Position numbers and translations under genes: made by a program
The notes under the pieces: model-generated
Told to the model about the DNA's origin: nothing
Databases searched by the model: none
The model's input: only the letters and a program-made list of their open reading frames with translations
Assembly: GCA_947095535.1 (NCBI GenBank)
Contig: OX352774.1
Span: 172,296,200-172,360,199 of the forward strand
DNA: 64,000 nt
From: Poecilobothrus nobilitatus
Taxonomy: Eukaryota > Arthropoda > Insecta > Diptera > Dolichopodidae
Direction: 5' to 3'
Shown: piece after piece, positions 36,850-48,919 of the stretch
How the letters are laid out: every line of letters begins with the position of its first letter
Position numbering within the stretch: the stretch's first letter is position 1

Positions 36850-37500
36850 GTTATAAAGACCTACACTTTTGTAAATTTTCAACTCAATTGGTAAAACCGT
36901 TTAAGTGCGACAACAAAGAAATTAAAAATTTTTATTGAGCCCTGGTGCCGAAACGGGTTAATGGATCGTAACCAAATCTCCTCAGTGAGCTCCTGTGGTA
37001 AAGGCTTACACTTTTGTAAATTTTCAAATCAATTGGCAAAACCGTTTAAGCGCGACAACAAAGAAATTGAAAAACTTCATTGAATCCTGGTGCCGAAACG
37101 GGTTAATGGATCGTAACCAAATCAACTTAGTGAGCTCCTGTGGTAAAGAGCTACACTTTTGTAAATTTTCAATTCAATTGGCAAAACCGTTTAAGCGCGA
37201 CAACAAAGAAATTGAAAAACTTCATTGAGTCCTGGTGCCGAAACGGGTTAATGGATCGTAACTAAAACAAATCAATGAGCTCCTGTGGTAAAGAGCTACA
37301 CTATTGTAAATTTTCAACTCAATTGGTCAAACCGTTTAAGCAGGACAACAGAATATTTAATGAACTTCGTTCGGCTCTCCTCCCCAAACGGGTTAACGGA
37401 ACTTCATAAAAATTTGTCACAGGCTTTTTCTCGAACCATAAAACCACCATAACAAATTGGACATAAATCGGAAACAAAAATTTTTTTGGAAGCCCGCCGG
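36850..37500 (+). repeat. 145-bp tandem repeats inside the dimer units
   Basis: GCCGAAACGGGTTA recurs at 36947, 37092 and 37237, exact 145-bp steps, with a diverged unit at about 37384. The corresponding array in unit 1 (about 34100-34870) has the same unit. The unit contains ATCGTAACCAAATCAACTCA, GTGAGCTCCTGTGGTAAAGA and CAAAACCGTTTAAGCGCGAC. Confidence 0.85.
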
Positions 37501-37840
37501 GCCGAACCCGGGTAACATATTGTACCCAAATTTCTTCGGCACCTGTCCAAAGCTAAGAAAAATATTTGTACAAATTTTCAACTCAATCGATTAAACCGTT
37601 TAGGCAGGACAACGAAAAAATGAAACGGCTTCAAATGGCTCTCGGGCCGCAATGGGTTAATGAACCGAAACGCGATGTAGCCTATAACACTTTCCGTGGT
37701 CGTAGGAACGTTCTTGCAGAATTTGGTTGCAATCGGACTGGTGGTTTTTACGTGAAAAGGGCACAAACAAACAAACAAACAAACAAACAGAATTTATTCC
37801 TTATTTATTAGATAATGCACTATAAAAAAATAAAGGAAAA

Positions 37841-39811
37841 TTCTAAAACATGACATAAATTTAATAAGTAACAGTTTTATTTTGTATTTTGTTTTAATAC
37901 ATAAAATTATTTTAATTATTTTAACCGTAATATGACTCATAGTTTTTCTATAAAAAATAAAATATCTGAATATAGTTGTAAAAATTATTTTATAATTGAT
38001 CCAAAGTGGTAAAGTACGAATTTGATTATCAAATCTTGTACTGTAGATATATATCAGGGTATTATAAATTGGTCATTCCCTTTGGAATGCCTTCAAGAGG
38101 ATGAGATTTCTCAGAATTGAATTATGAATGCGATTGAAATATATACCTCCTTCCACATCGGAAATTAAAAATATAATAAAACTAGGATTCAGTAATTTTT
38201 ACCATTTTATCTTTATAAAATTGTTAGTTTCGCTATTCAAATTGTGTAAGTTCGACCGGCTTCCATAGAACTCTTTTTTCATATGAAAATAATCTTAGTG
38301 TCTATAGAAGCCAGCTATCTGAAATTTTCTAAAAGATAGTCAAGTTTTAAGAGGCGATAACTTCAGTGAAATTTGGCTGGTTTCGCGTAAAAACCTTGCG
38401 TAGCTCTCATATTTTAGCTCTCATTTATGTACAACACTGTTAATTATGTACTCTACTTCGCTTTTTTTTTGGGTTAACCAGATATGCGGGTTAACGGTTA
38501 CTAAATTTAACTTTTTATATTGTATTTTGTAAGTATGATAAAGAATTTAAATCTAATTTTTCTTTTTTTTTTTTGTCATTCATTTTGAAAAGCATCTTTA
38601 GTTTAGATCCATCAATTATAACCGAACATGATCTTGATTCCCATATACTAATGCCATATATGATACTAAAATTTATTTGGAATTAAGATTTTTTGAAAGA
38701 AATAATAAATATAAAATGAATTCAATTTAGAACACAACAATTGCCTCCTTATTCCTTTTTTTAGAATCTTAAGGCCGCATAGGCCATTTTTAGAATAATT
38801 TAACAAGAAAATTTTGAGAAACTTATTTTCATTTTTAATGATAATATTTAAAGATTAGTTTCAACTATTCGACTATTATTGAAGAGTGTTAAGTTATTTG
38901 TAAATCTTTCTAATATCCTAATAGCTTTTACTTCAAAAACGGGGTCAATTTAAAGTATATCTAATGATATATGCTTTTCGTATTTCGTATTATGCTTAAG
39001 AATCATTTTAATTTAAAAATTATTTTGCCAATAATTTAATTTTAATTTAAATCACATACATATTTCGAAAACGATAATTTATTATAAAAAAAAAAATCTA
39101 ATTTTCTTTAAATACTACAAAGTAATGAAAAACCAATAATTTGTTCTATTTCCTTATTATATGCTTTTCGTAAGAAATAATGAAATATTTACGATTTTAT
39201 CAGCTAATTTTCTTTTTTTTTACTACTACTGTTTTATATACATGTATGTATGTTATACTATACTATATATATATATATATATTTATACATAATAATAATA
39301 TAAGATATCAAGGTTAAACAATTGATATCATATTAATGGAAAGGTCATTAATATTCAATCATAAATTAATTCAAAAAAACAAATTTTCTTCCTTTATATA
39401 TTTTATATACTCAGTATATATTCAGTTTTATATATCTACCTATTTATATATAAATGTAACTTCTTATTATATACATTAACAGTTAGTTATTTTTTTTTCC
39501 TTTTTTTTTATCGTAATTATAATTTTTTAGGCAATTAGAAAAAACAGTTATTAACATTATTACGTAATTAATTTACTTACATTAAATTTACGAAATTATG
39601 AAATATTTATTTATTATTATTTCAACATTTTGGCGTTTTTTTTGTTTTATTTTTTTTTTTTTTTTTTTTTTTTTATTATAAAAACGAAAATAAAAATATT
39701 ATAATTTCTGTGTTGTGAAAAATTTGACCGTAAAACTTTTTATACTCGCGGTATGCTTTAAAAAAAAAAAAAACAAAGATTTAACAATGAGATGAGTAAA
39801 ACTTTAATTTA
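37841..39811. other. AT-rich intergenic sequence
   Basis: No gene seen. Positions 38080-38450 are less biased, and a few phrases (TTCTGAAATTTTCTAAAAGA-type text near 38310-38400) resemble the REP-B copy at 51.9-52.6 kb. The rest is poly-A/T and (TA)n. Confidence 0.4.
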
Positions 39812-40655
39812 AACAAGGCAGAATGTAAAACAACGGTGTTTAAAGGTAAACATTTTCCAAAAGATAATACAAACTGTTTAACATACTGTGACTTACACAA
39901 AAATTTGAAAATTTCATAAGAAAAAATGTGAAAATAGGACATTTTTGAAATTTTGAGGGGCTATAAGTCCGGAATCCTATATAACTAAGAAAAGCCGTTA
40001 ACACACGTAAAAATATATTATTAAACCTTTAATTTTCATGTCTTGCCGAAGAAAAATTTTAGAGGTGCCTAAGTTACAGGTGTCTAAAAATAGCAAATTT
40101 TCAATTTTTGAGGCGAAATAACTCTTAAAGGGGGAGTGGTCCGAAAAAATTTTCTGAGCAAACTTTTACTAATTCTAAAAGTTCTTTCTTGCCTCAAAAT
40201 TTCAAGCTTCTATCTAGAAGCGTGCCGGAGTTATGAAAGTAGAAAAATCATGCAAAATTTGGTTTTCACATAACGATAAATTTAAATACTAAATTTAAAA
40301 ACATTGTATAATTTTGATATTAATTTACAAAGATAAAAGAAATACCTGTCGAATGACGTTTTCAGATTGAAAAAATCTTAAGCAGAACATAAGATATATG
40401 CATTTAAAAATAGGGCTTTTTCAAAGTTTGGGGGGCTGTAGCTCCGTAATGGGGGGGGCTACATGAAAAAGTTGTTCCACAAAATTATTTTTTTTATAAG
40501 ACCTACCTATGGTTATGGTTAGGTTAATTTTTTTTCTCTATCTTTAACAGTGTGGAAGTTTTGTAAACAGACGGAAGGACGGACGGACGGACGGACGGAC
40601 AGAGTGAAACTAATAAGCACATTTTTTCAAATTTTTTTTGGAAATGTGCTAAAAA
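39812..40655 (+). repeat. REP-A copy with a single internal module
   Basis: Starts AAACAAGGCAGAATGTAAAA and ends GGAAATGTGCTAAAAA. It contains CTATAAGTCCGGAATCCTAT, GTTACAGGTGTCTAAAAATA, CTGTAGCTCCGTAATGGGGG and a short GGAC microsatellite (40576-40600). It has one copy of the internal module that is duplicated at 54697-56047. Confidence 0.8.
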
Positions 40656-41573
40656 ACTGTTAATACATGTAAAAACATAATTTTGGATCTTTAATATATG
40701 ACTGTTACTTTGTTAAAATTTGTACAGGGGTCTAAAAATAAAAAAAATTTTCAATTTTTGAATCCCACATATAATAAAGGGTTGGCCTATAAGATTAATG
40801 GTCTATATTATTAAAATTTATAATAAAGGCATAGTACAAAAAAAATTCTGAAATAACTAATACAACGGGTTCACGGTGGCCTAGTCGGTAAAAGCGTACA
40901 AAATACACTGTAAACACCTAGGGAATGTAGGTTCGAATCCCATACGCGTCGTAAGAGTTGTTCCCCCTTACGACAAATACAGCCACATTTGAAAAGAAAA
41001 GGTTGCGTAATTTCTTTGTTACATTTATGTGACAGGGAAATGCACTAAGAAAAAAAACAAAAAAAACTTATACAACTCTGAAAGATCTTTCTTATACCCA
41101 AAATTCAAAACTCTATCTCCAAACGTTGCGAAGATATGAATATCTCCAAACGTTGCGAAGATATGAAGGAAGCAAAATTTTGTTTTTACATAACGATAAA
41201 TTTAAATACTAAACGTTAAAAAATTGTATAATTTTGATATTAATTTATATCGGTAAAAAAAATCTGTCATTTGGTGTTTTTTAGAAAAAAATGAATTAAA
41301 AAAATGTTGAGCTGAACCTTAGGTATATATATTTAAAAATAATGCTTTTTCATATGTATTTTGAGATAACTACTGCAACTTCGTAACGAATCATGAAAAT
41401 GTTGTCCTACAAGATGTTGCCTTAAAAAACATATGGTTGGTTAAAATTTTATTGTTCTATCTTAAATGGTGTAAAAGTTTTGTAATCAAACGGACAGACG
41501 GATGCACTAACGGACAGATACTCTGCCGTCCAGACGGATAGAGTGAAACTAATAAGCAAACTTTTTTAAATTA
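40656..41573 (+). repeat. second REP-A copy, interrupted by SINE-1
   Basis: Follows directly on the previous copy, beginning within the internal module (TTGGATCTTTAATATATGAC). The SINE at 40867-41065 interrupts it at ACTAATACAAC. It ends with ACGGATAGAGTGAAACTAAT, AAGCAAACTTTTTT. A local duplication (AATCTCCAAACGTTGCGAAG type, about 41116-41166) is present. Confidence 0.65.
40867..41065 (+). mobile_element. SINE-1 copy, full length with target duplication
   Basis: Head GGGTTCACGGTGGCCTAGTC, A-box-like region GGTAAAAGCG, B box GGTTCGAATCC (40930-40940), body CCCCCTTACGACAAATACAG, tail GGAAATGCACTAAGAAAAAAA. Flanked by ACTAATACAAC (40856-40866) and ACTTATACAAC (41066-41076), an 11-bp target duplication with one mismatch. 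Confidence 0.9.
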
Positions 41574-42343
41574 CGCAACTCAGAATTTGTTTCGATTTAG
41601 AGCGATCTTTTTAAAAGTTTCTAAACTTAAAGTGATTTTTAACTTCAGCAAAACTATTTGCTCACAATTAGAAAATTTAATCATTAAAAACAAAAATAAA
41701 ATAAATAAAACAAAAAAAAAACAACCAAACTAACACACATTGATTATTTCTCTTACCTTTACTAATTATTTGAAATAAGCAACTAATTAATTATTTTATT
41801 TATTAGAATTGCTTTTATTTACCTTTAATTGTTAGTAGTAGTAATGATTAAAATTCTACTACTATAATATAGAAACATATTATTCTATGTATATATAGTT
41901 GGTTATTTGATTAACATAATGTATTTGTGAACAAAGGGACAATTTTTATGGATGTCAACACGAATAAAACCAAAAAAAAAAAAAATATTTTTTTGCAGGG
42001 GTCGATAAACTTTTAAAAATTAAGGAATCATTTTTGTTATGGAAAAGTACATGTTAATTAAAGTAAACTTAGATTTCTAGATTTTAAATGGAGTATATAT
42101 AAATGCAATCTCCTCTTATAAACGAAAATAATGAAAATGAATAGGGTGAGCATATTGCACTTGTTTTTTTTTTTTTGTGGAAAATTTAACGATAGTCGAA
42201 AAGTATTGATTTGAATAGTTTGATATTCAATTTAATTCAGTTTAATGAAATCAAATTAAAAGCTGGAAGTAAAATTTATTTATTTATTTAGCATAAGAAG
42301 AGGGGATCGATTTAAATCCTTATAGATTACAATAATCTTATAA
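41574..42343. other. AT-rich intergenic sequence
   Basis: No gene or repeat family recognised. Confidence 0.4.
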
Positions 42344-42530
42344 TTTTTTTTTTTTTTTAATGCATTTCTCTGCCACATAAATGGAAATTACACAGCCTTT
42401 CCTGTTTAGGCGTAGCTGTAAATATCATAAGGTGGGATAACTCTTTCCACGTGTGTGGGATTCGAATCCACATTCCCTCGGTGTTTACAGCGTATTTTAT
42501 ACGCTCTTACCCACTAGGCCACAAAGGCCA
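42344..42530 (-). mobile_element. SINE-1 copy, full length
   Basis: The minus strand starts GGCCTTTGTGGCCTAGTGGG, then TAAGAGCGTATAAAATACGC, TGTAAACACCGAGGGAATGT, a B-box variant GGATTCGAATCCC, and a poly-A of about 15 (poly-T at 42344-42358). It has the best-preserved tRNA-like head of the family here. Target duplication not resolved. Confidence 0.88.
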
Positions 42531-42599
42531 CAAATTGTATTTATTAGTATTTCGAGATCAAAATCAATTGTTGGTTTTTATTGGTATTAAATATAAAGA

Positions 42600-42855
42600 A
42601 AACAAGGAAAAATGTAATTGGTCTGCCTGTCCGTCTATTTATAAAACTTATGCACATTTTAAGAAAGTATGTACAATTAAATTTTAATCATGCATACGAC
42701 ACTTAAAAAAAAAATAATGTTGATAGAAACACTTGTTTATGTAGCTTCACCGGTTACGACCTCATTTGGCGCACGTCACAATTCCAAACTATTTTCATTG
42801 TCTTTTGGAAAATGTGTTCCTTCAAAAATCTTTGTTTTACATTCTTTTTCAAAAT
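42600..42855 (-). repeat. REP-A fragment with internal deletion
   Basis: The two ends of a minus-orientation REP-A are joined: GGTCTGCCTGTCCGTCTATT near 42620, and CTTTTGGAAAATGTGTTCCT, TCAAAAATCTTTGTTTTACA near 42815-42855. The central modules are missing. Confidence 0.55.
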
Positions 42856-43890
42856 AAGTTTTAATTCAAAATTATATATACTCAATCCAATCCAAACTGA
42901 AATTCATTTGTAAAAAATTAAACTATGCAAAAAAAAAAAACATGAAAACAAAATTGATGCATCGTTTGAGGTAAAACCGTTAAAAATTTGATCCGATAAT
43001 TTTGTGAATGTAGAACCAAAACTTTTTTTGATTTTCCAATTTTTTAATATTAAATGTCTTTCAAACTCCTAAACTTAGAAAAAGATTTTCATCCTAAATA
43101 GAGTTTAGAAAGATTAATTTAGCTTTTTGCTTCCCAGCTGTCTACCCAAAATTCGGTAATGTTTACCACGAAGCTCACATACTTTTTTCTGTAGTTTGTC
43201 TTATTTTCAACATTTAAAAACATATTTTCAAATTGGGCTAAATTGTGAAGCCTTAATAATGAAGTTAGACCGGGTTATGAAAAATGATAGCCAGGGCTTT
43301 CCGTAAAACTTGAGCAAGTTTCTAAAGTATCCTTAAATTCCTACTAAAGTAAAATATTTTGTGTACTAAATTAAATACTTTGAACTAAATTAACATAATA
43401 AGCCTAAATTAATACATTGAAATAAAAAATCAAATCTAAACTTTCTTTATTATGTTTTTTTAAATTTTACTTTTCTTTTGTTTTTGATTTATCATTACGC
43501 ATTATTAATTTACCTTAAAACAAAACAAATAACCATAAAACAATAACCATAAATTAGAATATAGATACAGTTAACAGTTTTCTCAAACCAAGTATACCTA
43601 ACATATAGTAGGGGACTCATCACTCAAACTTCTACTTCATTTGTACGTAAGTAATACTACATTTGATAGTCAGAGCTTGAGAAGTGAACACAGAATCGCT
43701 ATCATACTTGAGAGTCAAAGCATAAATAGAAACATTACTGCGGCTATCAAATATGATAGTTGTAGAAGTCAATGTGTTAAAAGAATCAAATTCGTTTCAA
43801 AGTCACAATTGCTTTATATAATATAATAGCAAAAATCTCTTAAAAGAAGAAAAGATTTTTACAAGAGTAGGTTCATAAATATATTATCAT
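42856..43890. other. AT-rich intergenic sequence
   Basis: No gene seen. 43600-43830 is less biased (TAGTAGGGGACTCATCACTC) and may be unique sequence. Confidence 0.4.
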
Positions 43891-45008
43891 TTTTTAGCAC
43901 ATTTCCAAAAAAAATTTTGAAAAAATATATCTACTTGTTTCACTCTGTACGTCCCTCCGATCAACCGTCTGTCTGTCTGTTTACAAACTTCTACACCGTT
44001 AAAGATAGAGAAAACAAATTTAACCATGGATAGATCTCATGTAGCCCCATCAATTACCGAGCTGCAGCCCCTCAAACTTTATCTCATGTTCTACTTATTA
44101 TTTTTTCAATCTGAAAACACCATTCCACAGGAATTTTTTTTATCTTTGCAAATCAACATTAAAATTATACAAGTTTATTAAATTAAATATTTAAATTTAC
44201 CGTTATGTGAAAACCAAATTTTGTATAATTTTTCTATCTTCATAACTTCGGTACTCTTTTAGATGGGACTTTAAACTTTGAACTAAGAAATAACTTTTAG
44301 AATTAGTATCAGTTTCCTCAGAAAAATTTTTTGGATCACCCCCTGTTTATGAGCTATTAAGGTTCAAAAATGAAAATTTTCTATTTTTAAACACCTGTAA
44401 CTTAGGCACGTACACAAGACATCTTCCGTAAGACATAAAAATTAATATATAATATATTACTGGAGCATATATTTTTATGTGTGTAAACAGTTTCTTTTAG
44501 TTGTATAGTCCAGAGTTACAGTCCCTCAAAATTGCAAAAAAATCCTATTTCCAGATGTATATATCTCAGGTTCTGCGCAATAGTTTTACAATCTAAAAAT
44601 ATTATAAGACCGAAAATTTTCTTACCTCTATAAAACAATATCAAAATTATCCAATATTTTGTAATTTATTATTTAAATTTACCGTTATGGGAAAACCAAA
44701 ATTTGCATCATATTTCTCTTTTTATAACTCCGGCACGCTTTTAGATAGGAACTTGACATTTTGAAACAAGAAAGAACTTTTACAATTAGTATAAGTTTTC
44801 GCAGAAATTTTTTTTGCAACACCCTCCCCCTCTGTTCATAAGTTATTAGGGCTCAAAAATTGAAAATTTGCTAAAAAGTCCTATTTTGCAAATTTTTCTA
44901 ATATGAAATTTTCAAATTTTGGTGCAATTCACAATTCCAACCAGTTAGCATTATCTTTTGGATATGTGTGTTTTTAAAAACCGTTAGTTTACATTCTGCT
45001 TTGTTTTT
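43891..45008 (-). repeat. REP-A copy with two internal modules
   Basis: In minus orientation it runs from AACAAAGCAGAATGTAAACT (about 45008) to the GGAAATGTGCTAAAAA end at 43891. The GTCTGTCTGTC microsatellite is at about 43969-43981. The module with ACGGTAAATTTAAAT and TTACAGGTGTTTAAAAATAG is present twice in diverged form, as at 54.7-56.0 kb. Confidence 0.75.
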
Positions 45009-47468
45009 CATTAAATTTTGACATAAATTTTACAATTTTAAAAATTTTCCGTTAGGACTTGTTTCAAAAATTAAACAAACAAACTCCTTATATTAAGTTT
45101 GAAAGTTTTATTCTATTATTGCAGTCAATTATAAATAATTTCGAACGTAATTGAGAAAAATAAACACAAGGGTCTATTTTTACATAAAATCACGTTACAG
45201 CACTAAAAAAATTAATAAATGACATAATATTTTTATGGCAGAAAAAACAATTTGTTGATATAACCAAAAAAAAACAAAAAAAAAACTCACCTTTAAAAAC
45301 AAATCAATTATTGAAACGTCAGTGTTAAATCCATTACGAAAACATCGAAGTTTGGAATTTTTTTTTGGTTGTTTTTTATTTTCATAATTTTTAATTTCAC
45401 CAACTTTCACAATTTATTTTTTTTTTTTAATTAAATTTATATTTTAACTTAACTTATTTTTTAAATTTTCTTTTTAAATTTTACTTAATTGTTGTTTTTT
45501 TTTTTGTTTTAACTACATATGTATTGTTGTATATTTTCGACTTTTTTATTTTTTTTTTTTTCCTTTTTTTAATTTTTCAATATTTTATTAATTTATTTTT
45601 ATTTTTTCTTTTTAAAAATTATTTCTATAGTTATGAAAAAGATAAGAAAAATACCACATTAATAACATTTCAGTACTAAAACGAAACATATAAGAAAATA
45701 AGGAAAAACAAAAAAAAAAAAAAAACAAATCAGGATCAGAATAACAACATTGAAAAATACATAAATAAACAACAAGAGGAAAAAATTTTTTTTTTGTTTG
45801 TGTATTTTAACAATTTTTATTTTTGAAATTACAAAATAAATTTTTTTTTACCGTAGACATAACGGCGTCAAAGCGTAACTCAAGTAAAACTGATTTTTTT
45901 TTTTTCTGTTTTTCTTCTTGTTTTTTTTTTTCCAAAAAAATAACACATCTATACTTACAAACTTACATATATGTTTAAATTTATATTATGAGCGAACGAA
46001 CATTCATTAAAACAATGTATACATTCACTTTTCTTTTTTTTTTTGTTCATACATATGAATATTTTTTATACATATGTAGGTATGTATATATAGATATGCA
46101 TTTTACATACATGTTATTTTTATTTATATAAATATATCCATATATAAAAACAGAAACATATTCATACATATAGATTTGAATATATATAAAAATATTTTTA
46201 TTTTTTTTTATTAAAAATTTCTTCTCATACAAATGAACATATCCATATGTATATATATATAAGTATATAATATGTATATGTATTTAAGGGAAAATTTTAA
46301 ATATATAAAGAAGAAAACCTTACAAAGTCTGACAGACACACATTCACACAAACTTAAAATAATAACAAAAAATAAAATAAAGAAATGAAAACATATATAT
46401 ATATATGAATATATGTATGTATAAAGGATATAAGGAGTATAAGGACATTATCATTCAAAATCCATTCTCTATATTCTAGTCCATTCAATTCATACAGGTG
46501 TATTTTGATTTGTAGTGGAAAAAAAAAAAAAAAAAAACTACTCAAATTAAAGGTGAACATTTTTTGTTATTTTCTATGAAAAATAACAAAAAAAAAATCT
46601 TTTTTTCACTACCAACAATTTTTAACAATATATTTTTTCTTTAAATTCTATTTTACGCTGGTTTTTTGTCTCTTTCTTTTTTTATTTCCAAAACAAAAAA
46701 ACAAAAACCTGAAAAACAAAATTTTTACAAATTCAAATAACCAAAAAAAAAATCATTGCATTTAAATTAGAAATTACAATAATTAAAGCTTAAAAAAACA
46801 TAAAAAAAAGCAAATAAAAACAAAAATAATAAAAAACTGAAAACGGAGCACCTTTCAACTCTAGTTTCTATATTATGTACTTATGTATACCTATACTATA
46901 TAATGTTATATACGTTTATTACTTTTTAAAAAATAGAAAAAGAAAAATTCAAAATTTGAAATGACAGCACTGAAAAGTAAAAAAAAAAAATCAGAAACAG
47001 TGTGGACAAAAAAAATGAGGACAAAGGACACAACATTATAAACAAAAAAAAAAAAAAAACTACTGAGGTTAGCAAAAAGTAAAAATGAAAATTTAAAGGA
47101 ATTTTATTTTTTTTTTAATTTTAATTAATCAAAGCACGAGTCATCGTATCACATCATATGTTTATGTTATGTATGTATATGTGATTGTTTAATTTATCTA
47201 TATATTTATTAAATATGATATATTTTACATATATATGCATATGTATATATATATTATATTTTCTATACTTTCATACCACACAACACAAATATATATATAT
47301 TTGTATATACATATATACAATTTTCAAATAATATCCTTTTTAAATTTACGAATAGATAAGAAGAGAGTATAGAAAATTTTATATTATTATTTATAATATT
47401 ATAATTATATATATATATTCATATTATATTATGTATTATATAGGTATGTAATTTTATAGAAAACAAAA

Positions 47469-47499
<31 letters not shown>

Positions 47500-47548
47500 T
47501 AAAATATGATTTTTCTTTACTTTTCTATTTTTGTTGTTGTTATGTGTA

Positions 47549-47580
<32 letters not shown>

Positions 47581-48060
47581 CAAAACTATGACACAACACT
47601 AACAATTTTTACGAAAATTTTTCAAAATTTCGCTAAAAATGGGAAAATTTAACTTTTTTTTTTTTTTGTTTTCAAATATTATATCTTTACCTTTTTTAAT
47701 CACACATTAACACTTTAATTAAGAGTTTTCCATTTTTTTTTTTTTTTATTAATATTTAAATATTCCTTTTATAGTTGGTTGAATTTTTTTTATTAACTGA
47801 TTTTTAACTGATTTGATATTATATTACGTTGTTCTGAACCCAGAATTTTTATAGTAGAAAATCTTCAAAATCCCGGTTTAATTTCAATTTTTCAGACAGA
47901 GAATTTTACAAATTGTATAACATTATATTTACTTTCAGTTTTTTATATAATAAATTGGTTATATTCTGGTTTTTCTTTATATTTATATTTTATTTAAAAA
48001 AAAAAAAAAAAAAAAAAAACTTTAAAATTTTTGGTTTTAAAGCTTAAAAAAAATTTTTTT
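45009..48060. other. homopolymer- and (TA)n-rich sequence
   Basis: The most extreme low-complexity part of the window: poly-T, poly-A and TATATG-type runs. It includes an uninterrupted run of 28 A (47553-47580) and a 14-bp hairpin (TTTTGTTATTTT/AAAATAACAAAA) near 46561-46592. Open frames here are runs of Phe, Lys and Tyr codons, not genes. Confidence 0.5.
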
Positions 48061-48914
48061 TTAAATCATCCTCCCAACCCAGTCATACAAATAAATAAGT
48101 TAACGATCCCGATGAGACTCGACGACGACGAGTAGTAAATTTTGTAATTTCAGCACGATTAAAAAAAAATTTTCTTTGGTTTTTTGTTTTTTTTTTTTGA
48201 TTTTTATTTTTCTTTATTTCTTTAATAATTTTCTTTTTTTTTTTTTTTTAAGTAACACTCCTTTATTTTATAACTGTAATGAATAATTAGATTTGTTTTT
48301 GGTTTTATATTTATTTGTTTTATTGTTTTTCTTTTTTGTTTTTATTTTTTTTTTTCCTTTTTTTTTTTTATTGTAAATTTTTAATATTTAATTTTAATAT
48401 ATAATTTTTTTTTCAAATTCATTCATCTTTTCTTTTATTTTTAATATTGAATTTTATTTAATTTTTTCTTCTATTTTTGTATCTTATTGTTCTTTTAACA
48501 CCTTTTATTAAATTTCTTTGTATTTTTTTTTTCTTTTTTTCTTTTTAATTTTAAATAAGAAATAAATCTTTATTTTATTTTAACAATTACAATTAAATCA
48601 CTAAAATAATAATATAATATTATAACAATTAAACAAATATAGTGAATTAATAGTAGGTGGTTGGATCGAAAATATAGAAAAAAAAAAAATTAATAAAAAT
48701 TTTTCCAACCCAAAAACGGGAGTAGTAAGTAGTGTTAATAATAAAACGCGCGACGATGACGACACGACAACACGGCAACAGAGCAAAGACAAGAAGAACT
48801 TCAATATAATTTAAAGTATTTTTCATATTCTTCAAAAAAAAAAAAAAAAAATGAAAAATAAAAACAAAAACAAAAAAAAAAAACGGGAAAAACAAAAATT
48901 ATACCCGTAATCTG
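48061..48914 (+). promoter_or_regulatory. possible promoter/5'-UTR island ending in a splice donor
   Basis: Within AT-only sequence lie two islands rich in CG dinucleotides: GATGAGACTCGACGACGACG (48109-48128) and AAAACGCGCGACGATGACGA, CACGACAACACGGCAACAGA (48743-48782). The second is followed about 130 bp later by TAATCTGGTGAGTAC, a consensus 5' splice site (GT at 48914-48915). Such CG-containing patches before a donor are typical of non-coding first exons of insect genes with long first introns. No coding exon is identified, so the strand and even the presence of a gene are inference. Confidence 0.25.
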
Positions 48915-48919
48915 GTGAG

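Larger units (their letters stand above)
32999..37814 (+). mobile_element. head-to-tail dimer of an unclassified repeat
   Basis: Two tandem units, 32999-35104 and 35105-37814. Each starts CTAG(C/T)AGA(GT/AC)ACCCGGCG, TTGCCCGGAGTATTT and ends in an (ACAA)n-type microsatellite, CAGAATTT, TTCCTTATTTATTAGA. No duplication separates the units, but the pair is flanked by the 8-bp direct repeat ATGCACTA inside a SINE-1 tail. There is no coding capacity. The CCCGGCGTTGCCCGG start and the CCTATAACACTTTCC...(ACAA)n end are familiar from non-coding repeats of many invertebrates, but I cannot assign a class. Dimeric insertion is reported for Penelope-like elements, Helitrons and retrozymes. Confidence 0.82.
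32818..37833 (+). mobile_element. SINE-1 copy split by a 4.8-kb insertion
   Basis: The head and body (32818-32998) read GGAGCCTCGGGG, CTAGTGGGTAAGAGCG, and B box GGTTCGAATCC (32892-32902). They continue TTACGACATTAACAGCCATA and TTCCTTGTCACATTTATGC. The A-rich tail resumes at 37815 (ATGCACTATAAAAAAATAA). The composite is flanked by AGGAAAA at 32811-32817 and 37834-37840, the SINE's own target duplication. The inserted dimer has a separate one, ATGCACTA, at 32991-32998 and 37815-37822. Confidence 0.88.

Noticed and set aside
36947..37397. CRISPR-like regularly spaced repeats
   Set aside because: These are simple tandem repeats of a 145-bp unit in a eukaryotic element, with no short repeat/unique spacer alternation.
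40867..40945. Possible functional tRNA gene (A and B boxes present)
   Set aside because: It cannot fold as a full tRNA cloverleaf with a clear anticodon arm. It continues into a SINE body with poly-A and is flanked by a target duplication. The same holds for the other tRNA-like heads in the window.
42451..42687. 78-codon frame crossing the SINE-1 head and the following REP-A fragment
   Set aside because: It spans the boundary of two unrelated repeats, so it cannot be an ancestral gene.
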